64,000 nt of DNA from NCBI GenBank assembly GCA_963815655.1, contig CAWFHK010000001.1, positions 3,534,001 through 3,598,000 of the forward strand, read 5' to 3'. Origin of the DNA: JAWOLE01 sp963815655. GTDB lineage: Bacteria > Acidobacteriota > Thermoanaerobaculia > UBA5066 > Gp7-AA6. This document shows positions 1 to 9,841 of this stretch, in pieces. The first letter of the stretch is position 1. Each line of letters starts with the position of its first letter. The translations under genes were made by a program, and so were the position numbers. The notes below the pieces were generated by a model that searched no databases, was not told the DNA's origin, and saw only the letters and a list, made by a program, of their open reading frames with translations.

Positions 1-482
1 ATTCGTCCGAGCGTGCGCTTCAGCAACGGAAGCGTGCGGCCCATGATGCGCGCGTCCAGGCCCACGCCCGCCCAGAGCAGAAACGGACGTTCGTTGGCGA
101 GGAGGAGGCGCACCGGGCGCGCCACGCCATCGAAGAGCAGCGCGGTCGCGCTCTCGAGATCCAGCGGGATCGAGAGCTCGCGCGCGAGGACGTTGGACGT
201 TCCTCCCGGGAGCAGAGCCAGCGGCACGCCGGAGCCCGCGAGCCCGCAGGCGGCCTCCGAGATCGTCCCGTCGCCGCCGCACACTGCCACCACGTCGAGC
301 CCGGTCGGGAGAAAGGATCGGACGATCTCGGTGGCGTGTCCGGGACCGTTGGTCGGGGCGTTGACGAGCTCGAGCCCCCGTTCCCGGACGCCCTCGGCGA
401 CTCTCCGCATCGCGGCGCGGCGGTCGCGCTGCCCCGCCGTCGGGTTGTAGATCAGGAGGCCCCTCCGGCGAGGGGCGTTCAA
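1..482 (-). CDS. Diacylglycerol kinase / YegS-like lipid kinase, C-terminus cut by window edge
   Basis: The reverse-strand frame reads a typical DAGK catalytic domain. It opens with an Asn-Pro-Thr-Ala-Gly nucleotide-binding turn, followed by VVAVCGGDGTISEA (the GGDGT ATP-binding signature) and LALLPGGTSNVLAREL. The family phosphorylates diacylglycerol or sphingoid-type lipids at the inner membrane. Only about 160 N-terminal residues lie in the window. The first plausible start is TTG at 482; the frame stays open to about 543, but that stretch is heptamer repeat DNA and unlikely to be coding. Which lipid is used cannot be told from this part. Confidence 0.75.
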   Translation of the reverse strand, partial: MNAPRRRGLLIYNPTAGQRDRRAAMRRVAEGVRERGLELVNAPTNGPGHATEIVRSFLPTGLDVVAVCGGDGTISEAACGLAGSGVPLALLPGGTSNVLARELSIPLDLESATALLFDGVARPVRLLLANERPFLLWAGVGLDARIMGRTLPLLKRTLGR

Positions 483-483
483 G

Positions 484-560
484 GTTGAGAGTTCAGAGTC
501 GAGAGTTCGGGGCCGGGGCCCTTCGTGCTCGACGCTCAACGCTCAACCCCCAACTCTCAG
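484..560. repeat. Heptamer tandem repeat with inverted copy
   Basis: Degenerate 7-bp units (GAGAGTT, CAGAGTC) at 484-510 and GCTCAAC units at 527-547. TGAGAGTT at 486-493 is matched by its reverse complement AACTCTCA at 552-559. It fills the spacer between ruvB and the lipid-kinase gene. Confidence 0.6.
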
Positions 561-567
561 CTTCCCC

Positions 568-1590
<1,023 letters not shown>

Positions 1591-1605
1591 TGGATTGAAG
1601 CCATT

Positions 1606-1677
1606 GTTTCAAGTTTCAGGTTTCAGGACGCCAAACTGTAACCCCTTCCTGAAACCTGAAACCTGAAACCTGAAACC
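1606..1677. repeat. CTGAAAC heptamer repeat with inverted arms
   Basis: Three GTTTCAG-type units at 1606-1627 are followed, after about 20 bp, by four perfect CCTGAAA units (1648-1677) in the opposite sense. The pair could fold into a long hairpin between ruvA and ruvB. Confidence 0.85.
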
Positions 1678-1686
1678 CGGCTCCCC

Positions 1687-2277
1687 TTATCCGCCGGTCA
1701 GCTTCCTCAGGGAGAGCTTCAAGTAATCACCGAATTCCTTCGGCGCTCCGCCGTGCGCGGCGGCTTCCACGGCCTTCTCGGCTTCGTGCTTGCGGTAGCC
1801 GAGGTTCACGAGGGCCGAGACGACGTCTTCCGCCGCGACGGCGGCGGGAGCCTCGGGGGGCGGCTCGGCCGCGAAGCTCGCGGCTTTCTCCGCGAGCTCC
1901 AGGACCATCCGCTCCGCGGTCTTCTTTCCGACTCCGGGGATCGCCACGAGGCGGCGCACGTCCTGGTTGCGCAGCGCCGCGGCGAGCTCCGTCGGCGGGA
2001 TCCCGGAGAGGACCGTCAGGGCGACCTTCGGTCCGATCCCGGCGACTCCCAGCAGGAGGAGAAAGAGCGACCGTTCCCGCTCCGTCAGGAACCCATAGAG
2101 CGCCAGCGTGTCCTCGCGGACGTGCGTGTGAATCCAGAGCGACGCGGCGTTCTCGACATCGGGCAGCTCGTAGAACGTCGAGAGAGGAATGTGGACGACG
2201 TAGCCGACGCCGGAGACGTCGAGGAGGACCTGATCCGGCGACTTGGAGGCGAGGCGTCCGGTGAGACGGCCGATCAT
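1687..2277 (-). CDS. ruvA: Holliday junction branch migration subunit RuvA
   Basis: A 196-residue protein with the three RuvA domains. There is an N-terminal OB fold starting MIGRLTGRLASKSPDQVLLD, then two helix-hairpin-helix segments (GIGPKVALTVLSG and AIPGVGKKTAERMVLEL), then an Ala/Pro-rich linker and a C-terminal three-helix domain (ALVNLGYRKHEAEKAV) that contacts RuvB. It binds the four-way junction and loads RuvB. A TACAAT -10 hexamer lies 6 nt before the ATG with no Shine-Dalgarno, so transcription should start at or beside the start codon. Confidence 0.97.
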   Translation of the reverse strand: MIGRLTGRLASKSPDQVLLDVSGVGYVVHIPLSTFYELPDVENAASLWIHTHVREDTLALYGFLTERERSLFLLLLGVAGIGPKVALTVLSGIPPTELAAALRNQDVRRLVAIPGVGKKTAERMVLELAEKAASFAAEPPPEAPAAVAAEDVVSALVNLGYRKHEAEKAVEAAAHGGAPKEFGDYLKLSLRKLTGG

Positions 2278-2283
2278 GAGGGG

Positions 2284-2289
2284 ATTGTA
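2284..2289 (-). promoter_or_regulatory. -10 hexamer TACAAT of ruvA (predicted leaderless)
   Basis: The reverse strand reads TACAAT, then six bases, then the ruvA ATG. With normal -10 spacing, +1 falls on the A of the ATG. The -35 position lies inside the upstream heptamer repeat and is not consensus. Confidence 0.55.
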
Positions 2290-2291
2290 GA

Positions 2292-2428
2292 TGCAGGGTT
2301 CAGGTGCCAGGTGTCAGGTGTCAGGGACGAGGCTCGAACCTCCGTGCCGAACCTGATACCTGATACCTGATACCTGATACCTGATACCTGACACCTGCTT
2401 TTCACCTGACACCTTTAACCTGAAACCT
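2292..2428. repeat. CTGATAC / CAGGTGT heptamer repeat array
   Basis: CAGGTGT-type units at about 2300-2324 are followed by six CCTGATA/CCTGACA units at about 2353-2397 and two further CCTGAAA-like units that end at the stop codon of the PLP-enzyme gene. The two halves are opposite in sense. Confidence 0.8.
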
Positions 2429-3608
2429 AGCCCAGGGCGTTCACGAGATCCTCCCGCAGATCCTCGAACGCCTCCGTTCCGACGGAGAGCCGGATCGTCC
2501 CTTCCTGGATTCCGAGGGCGCGCTTCTTCTCGGGCGCGACGTGGCGGTGCGAGGTCAGCCAGGGCAGGTCGGCGGTCGTCTCGACGGAGCCGAGCGATGT
2601 CGCGAGCGAGATGAGCGTCAGCCGCGAGAGAAGCGTCCTCGCCGATTCCATCCCGCCCCGCAGGTCGAAGGCGAGCATCGCGCCGAAGGCTTTCATCTGC
2701 CGGCGCGCGGTCTCGTGGCCGGCGTGCGACGGGAGCCCCGGGTAGTGCACCCTCTCGACCGCCGGATGGGAATCGAGCGCCCCGGCCAGGCGCAGGGCAT
2801 TTTCCGATTGCCTCTCGACTCTCAGCGGGAGCGTCTTCATGCCGCGGGTCAGGAGGAACGCCGCGAGCGGATCGAGGATCGCGCCGGTGCGGACTCGCCG
2901 CGCGCGGATCGGCTGAAGCAGGGCCGTCGAGCCGGCGGCGAATCCCGCGGTCACGTCCGCGTGGCCGTTCAAGTACTTGGTGGCCGAATGGAGGACGAGG
3001 TCGAACCCGAGCGCGATCGGGCGCTGCAGGATGGGGGAGGCGAAGGTCCCGTCGATGGCCGCGAGGAGGCCGCGGCGTTTCGCCAGATCCGCGACGAACG
3101 CCAGGTCCACGATCTTCACGAGCGGGTTGGTCGGGGACTCGACGTAGAGCCAGCGCGTCTCCGGCCGGATCGCCTCCTCGAACGCGGGCCGCGCCGCCGT
3201 CGGCACGAGCGTCGCCGTCACGCCGATCGGCTCGAGCACGTCGCGGAAGAAGCGCAGAGTCCCGCCGTAGAGGTCCTCGGTCGCGACGATGTGGTCGCCC
3301 GGCTTCAGATGCGCGAGGAAGGCCGTCGAGATCGCTCCCATTCCGGACCCGAAGAGCGCCGCGTCCTCCGACCCTTCGAGCGCGGCGAGCTTCTTCTCCG
3401 CCGTCGCGACGGTCGGGTTTCCTTCGCGCGTGTAGAAGGCGTCGGGCGGCCGGCCCTCCGACGCTCCCGCGAGCGCGTCCGGATCGGGGAAGGAGAACGG
3501 AGCGGTCTGAAAGATCGGGTCGACGAGGGGGGACGCTCCGGACCGGTCGGAGCGCTTCCCGGCGTGGACGGCGAGGCTCTCGGGGCGAAGCTCCCGCTTC
3601 TCCTTCAT
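2427..3608 (-). CDS. Trans-sulfuration-type PLP enzyme (Cys/Met metabolism family)
   Basis: A 393-residue fold-type I PLP enzyme of the cystathionine gamma-synthase / gamma-lyase / O-acetylhomoserine sulfhydrylase family. Visible family residues are Y59 and R61 (FYTREGNPT), the ring-stacking region GSGMGAIS, D186 (AAIDGTFASP), the Schiff-base lysine K211 in HSATKYLNGH, and a C-terminal GTIRLSVGTE for substrate carboxylate binding. It makes or breaks C-S bonds in homocysteine/cysteine interconversion. Sequence alone does not separate synthase from lyase. Its ATG overlaps the stop of the upstream ppiD-like gene (ATGA), so the two are translationally coupled. cysK elsewhere in the window would supply cysteine. 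Confidence 0.85.
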   Translation of the reverse strand: MKEKRELRPESLAVHAGKRSDRSGASPLVDPIFQTAPFSFPDPDALAGASEGRPPDAFYTREGNPTVATAEKKLAALEGSEDAALFGSGMGAISTAFLAHLKPGDHIVATEDLYGGTLRFFRDVLEPIGVTATLVPTAARPAFEEAIRPETRWLYVESPTNPLVKIVDLAFVADLAKRRGLLAAIDGTFASPILQRPIALGFDLVLHSATKYLNGHADVTAGFAAGSTALLQPIRARRVRTGAILDPLAAFLLTRGMKTLPLRVERQSENALRLAGALDSHPAVERVHYPGLPSHAGHETARRQMKAFGAMLAFDLRGGMESARTLLSRLTLISLATSLGSVETTADLPWLTSHRHVAPEKKRALGIQEGTIRLSVGTEAFEDLREDLVNALG

Positions 3609-5563
3609 CCCCGGCGGGGAGCGGTTTGCTCCGGGAGGAACGACTTCAGCAGGTCCTCGTTGACCTGGATCTTCCGGTCCGCGCGCATCCGCTGCAGCTC
3701 CGCCCTCAGGAGGCGTTCGGCCTCGCGGGACTGCAGGGTGTCCAGGATCTCGGGCTTCTGGGTCTCGAAGGTCTTCGGGTCCGGGCTGACGCGGTTGACG
3801 ACGCGGAAGAGCACGAACCCTCCCGGCACCGGGACGGGCGGCCCGACCTGGTCCTTGGCCGTTTGAAAGACGGCGGTCGAGAGCTCGGGCGCGTTCCCGA
3901 TTTCGGGGACTGGTCCGCCGGGTCCGAAATCGGGAGTCGTCTTGACTTCCGTTTCGTAGCGCGCGGCCACCTTGGCGAGCGTCGTGCCCGAGGAGAGCTC
4001 CTGGACCACCGGCTGCAGTTTCGCGATCGCCTCCTGGTCGCGCCGCTCGGCCTGGAAGTCCGTCATGACCCTGGCCTTGATCTCCTCGAGCGGCGGCACG
4101 CCGGCGGGGCGCTCCTCGGTCGGCTTGACGAACGCCGGGCCGCGCGTCGTGGAGATCGGCGTCGTGGAGATCTCACCGAGCTTCAGGCTCCAGAGCTCGT
4201 CGGAGAGCTTGGCGTTGGCGCCGATGCCGGGGATCGGGTCCCCCTTGGCCGCCCACGCGGTCTCGTTGTACGTCACGACATCGCTCTGCAGCTTGCGCAG
4301 CTCTTCGTCCGAGGGGCTCTTCAGGCGCTTGATCTTGTCCGCCAGCTCGCGCGCCAGGCGGTCGGTCTCGGCCTGCGCGCGCGTCTCGGACAGCTCCGCC
4401 AGGATCTGCCCCTTCACTTCTTCGAACGGGCGAATGTGGGCGGGGAGCTTCGAGAGGACCTTGATGATGTGGTAGCCGAACTGGGTCTTGATCGGCCCGC
4501 GGATCTCGCCCGGCTTCATGTCGAAGGCGGCCTGCTCGAACTCCGGGACCATCTGCCCGCGGCCGAAAGGGGGGAGCTGTCCGCCCTGCCCCTTCCCGCT
4601 CGGGTCGTCGGTGTTCTCGTTGGCGAGCTTGGCGAAGTCCTCTCCCTTCATGGCGCGGGCGAAGAGGGCGTCGGCCTTCTTCTTGGCCTCGGCGTCGGCC
4701 GCGGGACCCTTCTCGGGGTCCACCTTGATCAGGATGTGCGCGGCGGCCACCTGCTCGGGCATCTGGAAGCTCTCGCGCCGCCGGTCGTAGTCGGCCTTGA
4801 GCTCCGGGTCGGGGACCTTCGCCTGCGCGTGGACCTTGCCTCGGTCCACGACGAGGTACTTCGCCCGCCGCTGGACCGCCGTCTGGTAGCGGTCCTTGTG
4901 CTTGTCCAGGTAGGTCTTCAGGTCGGCGTCGCTGGCCGGCGCGGCGGTTTCGAGCTTGCCGGCCGGGATCTTGACGTACTCGATCGAGGCCTTGTCGTTG
5001 CGGTTGGAGAACTCGCGCTGCAGGTCCTTGTCCGGCACGAGAACGGAGGCCTTGACGAGCGTCGAGTACTTCTGGAGGAGCAGCCCCTCCCGCACGTCCT
5101 CCTCGAACCGCTCCGGCGTGTAGCCGTTGGCCCGGAGGAACCGTTCGTACTTCTCGTTGCCGATGAAGGCGCCGTTCTCCTGCAGCTCCGGGAAGGCGAT
5201 GACCGCCGCCGCGACCTCCCCATCGCTGACCTTCAAGGAGAGCCTCTGCGCGGCCTCCAGGCGCAGGATCCGGTCGATCATGGAATCGAGAACCTGCCGC
5301 GGCATGTCGAGCGCGCGGATCAGCTCGGGGGAGAGCTTGCCCTGGTACTGCGCCTGCTGCCGATCGAGCTCGGCCCGGTACCGGCGATCGAACTCCGCCG
5401 CGCTGATCGATTCGCCGCCGATCCTGGCGACCACCTGGCCCGAGGCGTCGCTCGAGCCGCTGTTCGTCCCGGAGAAGTAGACGAAACCGAGGATGAAGAC
5501 GATGATGACGGCGAACAGCGTCCACTTCAGGTGGTGGAAGCTGTCCCGCATGGTTTTCAGCAT
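3605..5563 (-). CDS. ppiD: PpiD/SurA-type peptidyl-prolyl isomerase, membrane-anchored
   Basis: A 652-residue periplasmic foldase. It has a short cytoplasmic start, one membrane anchor at about residues 13-31 (WTLFAVIIVFILGFVYF), a SurA_N-like helical chaperone region to about 230, and a parvulin rotamase domain at about 270-365 (AAHILIKV ... GGQLPPFGRGQMVPEFEQAAF ... TQFGYHIIKV). A second, degenerate parvulin-like segment follows near the C-terminus. The length and layout match PpiD (about 620 residues). It helps newly exported proteins fold at the outer face of the inner membrane. It is the first gene of a pair overlapping the PLP enzyme by 4 bp, an odd partnership. Confidence 0.88.
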   Translation of the reverse strand: MLKTMRDSFHHLKWTLFAVIIVFILGFVYFSGTNSGSSDASGQVVARIGGESISAAEFDRRYRAELDRQQAQYQGKLSPELIRALDMPRQVLDSMIDRILRLEAAQRLSLKVSDGEVAAAVIAFPELQENGAFIGNEKYERFLRANGYTPERFEEDVREGLLLQKYSTLVKASVLVPDKDLQREFSNRNDKASIEYVKIPAGKLETAAPASDADLKTYLDKHKDRYQTAVQRRAKYLVVDRGKVHAQAKVPDPELKADYDRRRESFQMPEQVAAAHILIKVDPEKGPAADAEAKKKADALFARAMKGEDFAKLANENTDDPSGKGQGGQLPPFGRGQMVPEFEQAAFDMKPGEIRGPIKTQFGYHIIKVLSKLPAHIRPFEEVKGQILAELSETRAQAETDRLARELADKIKRLKSPSDEELRKLQSDVVTYNETAWAAKGDPIPGIGANAKLSDELWSLKLGEISTTPISTTRGPAFVKPTEERPAGVPPLEEIKARVMTDFQAERRDQEAIAKLQPVVQELSSGTTLAKVAARYETEVKTTPDFGPGGPVPEIGNAPELSTAVFQTAKDQVGPPVPVPGGFVLFRVVNRVSPDPKTFETQKPEILDTLQSREAERLLRAELQRMRADRKIQVNEDLLKSFLPEQTAPRRG

Positions 5564-5750
5564 CTGGAGGAACCTCCCGGTTACTTTTCGAGAACGGGCG
5601 ACTATAGCCGAGACGAGGCGATCGGTGATAGGTCGCGGGTGGTGGGGCGCGGGCGCAGGGAGTAGGATTCTTCCTGCCCCCAGGACCGATCACAGGGCAC
5701 CGAACACCTACCTGTGCTATAAGCAAACTGAATAAGTCTCGCAGATCCCG
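5564..5750. other. Divergent intergenic region between ppiD and the FecR-domain gene
   Basis: This 187-bp divergent spacer must hold both promoters. On the plus strand TATAAG at 5718-5723 is a possible -10. On the minus strand TATAGT (reverse complement of 5602-5607) is another. Neither has a recognisable -35, and no Shine-Dalgarno precedes the ATG at 5751. Confidence 0.3.
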
Positions 5751-7199
5751 ATGTTTAAGCGTAAGAGGAAGCCAGACCAGCCCGTCGGCACGGATCTGGA
5801 TTGGTTCGTCATCCCGATCCGGACGATCAAGACCTGGGGAATCCTCCTGCTCTTCGTGGCCGCGGCCGCTTTCCTCGGCTACACGATCCAGTCGCGGGTG
5901 CGCCGCTCGCCCCAGGAAAAGGCGAAGAACGAGATCGCGGTGGCCAGGCAGCTCATCCAGCGCGCTTCTCCGGCCGGCGTGAAGGCCCGCCCGGGCTCCC
6001 TGCTGGCCCAGGCGCGCGATTTCCTGCGCGAATCCGAAGACGCGTTTGCCCGGAAGAACTTCGACGCGGCGTACCGCCTGGCCGTCGAGTCGCAGTCCTA
6101 TTCGCGCCGGGCCTCGGGCGGCGCCGGGACGGAGGAGGCCGGGGACGCGACCCTCATCTTTTCGGAAGGAGACGTCTCCATCCAGAGCTCCGGCCGCGCC
6201 GCGTTCGGGCCCGCCCGCCAGCGCCAGAGCCTCTTCGATGGGGATTTCATCAAGACGGGCCGGACCGGCTCGGCCGAGATCATGTTCACCGACGGGACCC
6301 TCTACACGATCCGGCCCGGCTCGCTCTTCGAGGTGCGCCGCACGGCCTCGCCCGAGGCCGGAGGCAGCCTCGTCAAGATGGTCTCGGGCACGGTCAACGT
6401 CTACACGGCCGCGTCGAGCTCGACGGTCTCGACCGATGCGGCCACGGCCGCGATCGACCGCGAGTCCCGAGTCGCGGTGGACGTCGAGAAGGGGGAAAAG
6501 ACCGACGTCACGACGTACCGCGGCAAGGCGACCGTCTCGACCGGGAAGGAAACAGTGGTGCTGGCGGAGCGCGAGAGGGTCTCGGCCGGGGCCCGGACGC
6601 GGCAGATTTCCGCCAAGGTCTCCATTCCGGAGTCGCCGGATCCCGTCCTCCCGCCCGACAACCGGATGTACGACTTGAAGTCCACCGACGAGATCAACCT
6701 GAAGTGGAGCCCGGTGCCGCGGGCGGCCCGCTACCGGATCCAGATCTCGCGCTCCCGCCTCTTCGTTCCCGACGCCACGGACGTGGACCTGGACGACCGC
6801 ACCGGGACCATGACCCGGGTCAAGGTCACGCGGGAGGGCTCTTATTTCTGGCGCGTGGCGGCGATCGACGCCGCGGGACGCCCCTCGGACTGGAGCGCCA
6901 TCCGCCGCTTCAAGATGGCCGCGGACCTCGAGGCCGCCGGAGTCAACCGCGGCTCGCCTCCCCGCCTGGCGGTCTCCGCGCCGCAGCAGATGGGCAACCT
7001 CTTCCTCATCTTCGGCAAGACGGACCCGGGAGCGGTCGTCACGGTCAACGGCGAGCCCGCCGACGTCGAAGCCGACGGGTCCTTCAAGAAGACGGTCACC
7101 GTCAACCGGGAGGGCTCCGCCACGCTCATCGTCAAGGCCGTGGACGCGGCGGGCAACGAGACCGTGAAACAGGTTAAGGTGTTCGTGGAATCGCTGTGA
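5751..7199 (+). CDS. Membrane-anchored FecR-domain protein with FN3-like and Ig-like modules
   Basis: A 482-residue protein with one N-terminal membrane helix (about residues 29-47). A short helical stretch follows, then a FecR domain at about 130-275 (EGDVSIQSSG, TGRTGSAEIMFTDGTLYTIRPGS). Next comes a fibronectin-III-like segment (INLKWSPVPRAARYRIQIS ... GSYFWRVAAIDAAG) and a C-terminal Ig-like module (GAVVTVNGEPADVEADGSF). Outside classical iron-siderophore systems such proteins are envelope proteins of unknown role. It lies just ahead of mreB on the same strand, separated by a heptamer repeat, so a cell-envelope role is plausible but unproven. No cognate sigma factor or TonB receptor is adjacent. 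Confidence 0.75.
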   Translation: MFKRKRKPDQPVGTDLDWFVIPIRTIKTWGILLLFVAAAAFLGYTIQSRVRRSPQEKAKNEIAVARQLIQRASPAGVKARPGSLLAQARDFLRESEDAFARKNFDAAYRLAVESQSYSRRASGGAGTEEAGDATLIFSEGDVSIQSSGRAAFGPARQRQSLFDGDFIKTGRTGSAEIMFTDGTLYTIRPGSLFEVRRTASPEAGGSLVKMVSGTVNVYTAASSSTVSTDAATAAIDRESRVAVDVEKGEKTDVTTYRGKATVSTGKETVVLAERERVSAGARTRQISAKVSIPESPDPVLPPDNRMYDLKSTDEINLKWSPVPRAARYRIQISRSRLFVPDATDVDLDDRTGTMTRVKVTREGSYFWRVAAIDAAGRPSDWSAIRRFKMAADLEAAGVNRGSPPRLAVSAPQQMGNLFLIFGKTDPGAVVTVNGEPADVEADGSFKKTVTVNREGSATLIVKAVDAAGNETVKQVKVFVESL

Positions 7200-7201
7200 T
7201 G

Positions 7202-7280
7202 CGTAAGACGTAAGACGTCAAACGTAAAACGTGGCAACGAGGCCCCGCTTCGTTTAACGTCTTACGTTTCACGTCTTACG
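7202..7280. repeat. ACGTAAG/ACGTAAA heptamer repeat with inverted arms
   Basis: Four CGTAAGA/CGTCAAA/CGTAAAA units at 7202-7232, then opposite-sense units CGTTTAA, CGTCTTA, CGTTTCA, CGTCTTA at 7251-7280. The array ends 14 bp before the mreB start. Confidence 0.8.
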
Positions 7281-7294
7281 GGCTAGGGGGCTTC

Positions 7295-8320
7295 TTGGCA
7301 TTCAAATCTCTTTTTTCAGTCTTCTCCAACGATCTCGCCATCGACCTGGGGACGGCGAACACGCTCGTCTTCGCCCGAGGCAAGGGAATCATCGTGCGCG
7401 AGCCGTCGATCGTGGCGGTCAACACGGGGACCAACCGCGTGGAAGCGGTCGGCTCCGAGGCGAAGGAGATGGTCGGGCGCACTCCCGGCAACATCGTCGC
7501 GATCCGACCGATGAAAGACGGCGTGATCGCGGACTTCGAGGTGACCGAGAAGATGCTCGATCACTTCATCAAGAAGGCGCACGGCCGCTCCCTCTTCGTC
7601 CGTCCGCGGATCGTGATCTCCGTGCCGTCGGGAATCACGCAGGTGGAGAAGCGAGCCGTCCAGGACTCGGCGCTGCGGGCCGGCGCCTCGGAGGTCTTCA
7701 TCATCGAGCAGGCGATGGCGGCCGCGATCGGCGCCGGGCTCCCGATCACCGAGCCCGCCGGCAACATGATCGTGGACATCGGCGGCGGGACGACGGACGT
7801 CGCGGTCATCTCGCTCGCGGGCATCGTCTACAGTCGGTCGGTGCGTATCGCCTCCAACGAGATGGACGAGGCGATCATCCAGTACATCAAGCGCAAGTAC
7901 AACCTTCTGATCGGCGAGCGGACGGCCGAGCAGGTCAAGATCGAGATCGGCTCGGCGCACCCGCTGGACGAGCCCTTGACGATGGAGGTCAAGGGGAGGG
8001 ATCTCGTCGAGGGCGTGCCCAAGACCCTGACGCTGACGGACGAGGAAGTGCGCGAGGCGCTCGCGGAAGTCGTCGCCGCGATCGTCGAGAGCGTCCGCGT
8101 GGCGCTGGAGCGCACGCCGCCGGAGCTCTCCGCCGACATCATGGACAAGGGGATCATCATCACCGGGGGGGGCTCCCTCCTGCGAAACCTCGACCGCCGT
8201 CTGCGCGAGGAGACCGGGCTGCCGATCTCCTACGCCGAGGACCCGCTCGCCTCCGTCGTCCTCGGAACCGGGGCCATGCTCACGGACATGGATCTCCTCC
8301 GCAAGATCAGCATCACGTGA
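7295..8320 (+). CDS. mreB: Rod shape-determining actin homologue MreB
   Basis: A 341-residue bacterial actin. It shows phosphate-1 DLGTANTLVF at residues 17-26, phosphate-2 VDIGGGTTDVAVIS, and the adenosine motif GIIITGGGSLLRNLDRRL near the C-terminus. It polymerises under the inner membrane and positions the elongasome. The start is TTG at 7295, preceded by AGGGGG at 7285-7290; no upstream ATG fits, and the resulting MAFKSLF... amphipathic start is typical of Gram-negative MreB. First of the mreBCD-mrdA-rodA group. Confidence 0.97.
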   Translation: MAFKSLFSVFSNDLAIDLGTANTLVFARGKGIIVREPSIVAVNTGTNRVEAVGSEAKEMVGRTPGNIVAIRPMKDGVIADFEVTEKMLDHFIKKAHGRSLFVRPRIVISVPSGITQVEKRAVQDSALRAGASEVFIIEQAMAAAIGAGLPITEPAGNMIVDIGGGTTDVAVISLAGIVYSRSVRIASNEMDEAIIQYIKRKYNLLIGERTAEQVKIEIGSAHPLDEPLTMEVKGRDLVEGVPKTLTLTDEEVREALAEVVAAIVESVRVALERTPPELSADIMDKGIIITGGGSLLRNLDRRLREETGLPISYAEDPLASVVLGTGAMLTDMDLLRKISIT

Positions 8321-8321
8321 G

Positions 8322-8416
8322 ACGGGAGGGAGGAGGCGGGAGGCGGGAGGCGACGATGTTCCGGCGAGTCTCGGCAATCGGCGGGTCACCTGCCGGCTCC
8401 CGCCTGCCGCCTCCAG
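8322..8416. repeat. GGGAGGC heptamer repeat with inverted copy
   Basis: GGCGGGAGGCGGGAGGCG at about 8335-8352 and the opposite-sense CTCCCGCCTGCCGCCTCC at about 8396-8413 flank about 45 bp in the mreB-mreC spacer. Confidence 0.7.
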
Positions 8417-8420
8417 GGCC

Positions 8421-9299
8421 ATGAGCACGTCCCCGGTCGAGGTCGTTGCCGGGCGTTCCCGCAGGAGCGGGCTCCTGCTCGCCTGCGTGCTCGTCTTCTG
8501 CGTCCTGCTCCTGTCCGCGCAGGCCCCGGGCGCCCGGAGCCACGGCTCGCTCCTCCAGTCGTGGATCCTCTCCGTCGCCGCGCCGCTCGGCAGCCTCACG
8601 TCCTCGGTTTCGCGGACGGTCTCCGGGGCGGCCGACGCGGTGGCGGAGGCCTTCACCGCCCGCGAGGAAAACAGCCGGTTGAAGAAGGAGCTCTCGCGGA
8701 AGGACCGGGAGCTCTTCCGTCTCCGGGCGCAGGTCGAGCAGGCCGGGCGCGAGAGACTCCTTCTCGCGAGCGGCGCCGCTCTTCCCAACGTGCTGACGAG
8801 CGCTCCGGTCCTGCTCTTGGACAGCCGCGCGGGCGCGCAGAGCGTGCTGATCGGCGCCGGCTCGACCGCCGGCGTCGCGCCGGGCTCTCCCATCGCCGTC
8901 CCCGAGGGGCTCGTCGGTCGTGTCGTGACCGTCGGCGCGACGGTCTCGCGGGCGCAGCTGCTCCTGGACGCCACCGCGGCGGTCGGGGCCCGCGTCGCGC
9001 GGACGCAGGACCTCGGCGTCGTGCGGGGAGACGGCCGGGGCGGCCTGCGCCTGAACAACGTCTCGACGACCTCGCGCGTGCAGCCGGGCGACCTGATCGA
9101 GTCGGCAGGGATCGACGGTATCTATCCGCGCGGCGTCGCCATCGGGCGAGTGGCGTCCGTCGCCCGGGGCAGCGACCTGTTCCTGGAGATCCATGTCACG
9201 CCGGCCGTCTCCTTTTCGCGGTTGACCGACGTGCTGGTGCTCGCCCCTTCACCGGCGGCCGCCGCGGCGCCGGGGAGACCGGGGAGTGCGGGACCGTGA
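8421..9299 (+). CDS. mreC: Rod shape-determining protein MreC
   Basis: A 292-residue bitopic protein. It has a cytoplasmic N-terminus, a membrane helix at about residues 17-33 (GLLLACVLVFCVLLLSA), a coiled coil at about 70-105 (EENSRLKKELSRKDREL), and the MreC beta-barrel repeats (SVLIGAGSTAGVAPGSPIAV, GLVGRVVTVG, SRAQLLLD). It links MreB to PBP2 on the periplasmic side. The TGA overlaps the GTG start of mreD, so the two are coupled. Confidence 0.93.
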   Translation: MSTSPVEVVAGRSRRSGLLLACVLVFCVLLLSAQAPGARSHGSLLQSWILSVAAPLGSLTSSVSRTVSGAADAVAEAFTAREENSRLKKELSRKDRELFRLRAQVEQAGRERLLLASGAALPNVLTSAPVLLLDSRAGAQSVLIGAGSTAGVAPGSPIAVPEGLVGRVVTVGATVSRAQLLLDATAAVGARVARTQDLGVVRGDGRGGLRLNNVSTTSRVQPGDLIESAGIDGIYPRGVAIGRVASVARGSDLFLEIHVTPAVSFSRLTDVLVLAPSPAAAAAPGRPGSAGP

Positions 9300-9799
9300 A
9301 GATCGGCCGGGTCGCCCTGATCCTGGTGGCGGCGACGGCCCTGCAGTTCTTCGTCGGCGGCTCGCGGCACCGCGCGGCGTGGCCGGTCGACTGTTTCCTG
9401 GTCGCGACGGCGGTCGCCGCGCGCGGCGGGAATTCGTCGCGGGCGGTCCTGGTCGGGGGCGTGCTCGGGTTCCTGGAGGACGCCTTCGCCCACGAGCTGC
9501 TCGGGATGAACGCGTTCGCGAAGGCCCTGCTCGGATACGTCCTGGCGGTCCTCTCCGTGCGGGTGGTCTTCGGCGGCGCGTGGGCGGTCGGCGGAGCGCT
9601 CGCGGTCGCTTCTCTCGTCAACGACGGGATCGTCGGGCTGCTGTCGGTCGTCCTGTTGCGGGCCCCGCTCGTTCTCTTTTCGCGCGAGGCGCTCTGGCGG
9701 GCCGCCGCGACGGGAGTGACCGGCGGCGCGCTCGAGGCCGCGCGCAAGTTCCCGTGGCGCGAGTGGTGGAAGCGCCGCGTCCAGGGAAGGCTGCGATGA
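9296..9799 (+). CDS. mreD: Rod shape-determining membrane protein MreD
   Basis: A 167-residue very hydrophobic protein starting at GTG 9296, which overlaps the mreC stop (GTGA). Predicted membrane segments are VALILVAATALQFFV, CFLVATAVAARG, a long segment near residues 70-100 (ALLGYVLAVLSVRVVFGG) and AVASLVNDGIVGLLSVVLL, as in MreD. The motif GFLEDAFAHELLGMNAFAK matches the conserved MreD loop. It completes the MreBCD elongation complex. An earlier in-frame start is not credible because that region codes for mreC in another frame. Confidence 0.88.
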   Translation: MKIGRVALILVAATALQFFVGGSRHRAAWPVDCFLVATAVAARGGNSSRAVLVGGVLGFLEDAFAHELLGMNAFAKALLGYVLAVLSVRVVFGGAWAVGGALAVASLVNDGIVGLLSVVLLRAPLVLFSREALWRAAATGVTGGALEAARKFPWREWWKRRVQGRLR

Positions 9800-9841
9800 T
9801 GAGAATCGGGAGGCGGAGCGCCCGCGCCGGCCCCGGGGCGT

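Noticed and set aside
3626..5665. 679-codon plus-strand frame opposite the ppiD-like gene
   Set aside because: Leu/Arg/Asp-rich shadow with no domain; the reverse strand encodes a clear parvulin foldase.
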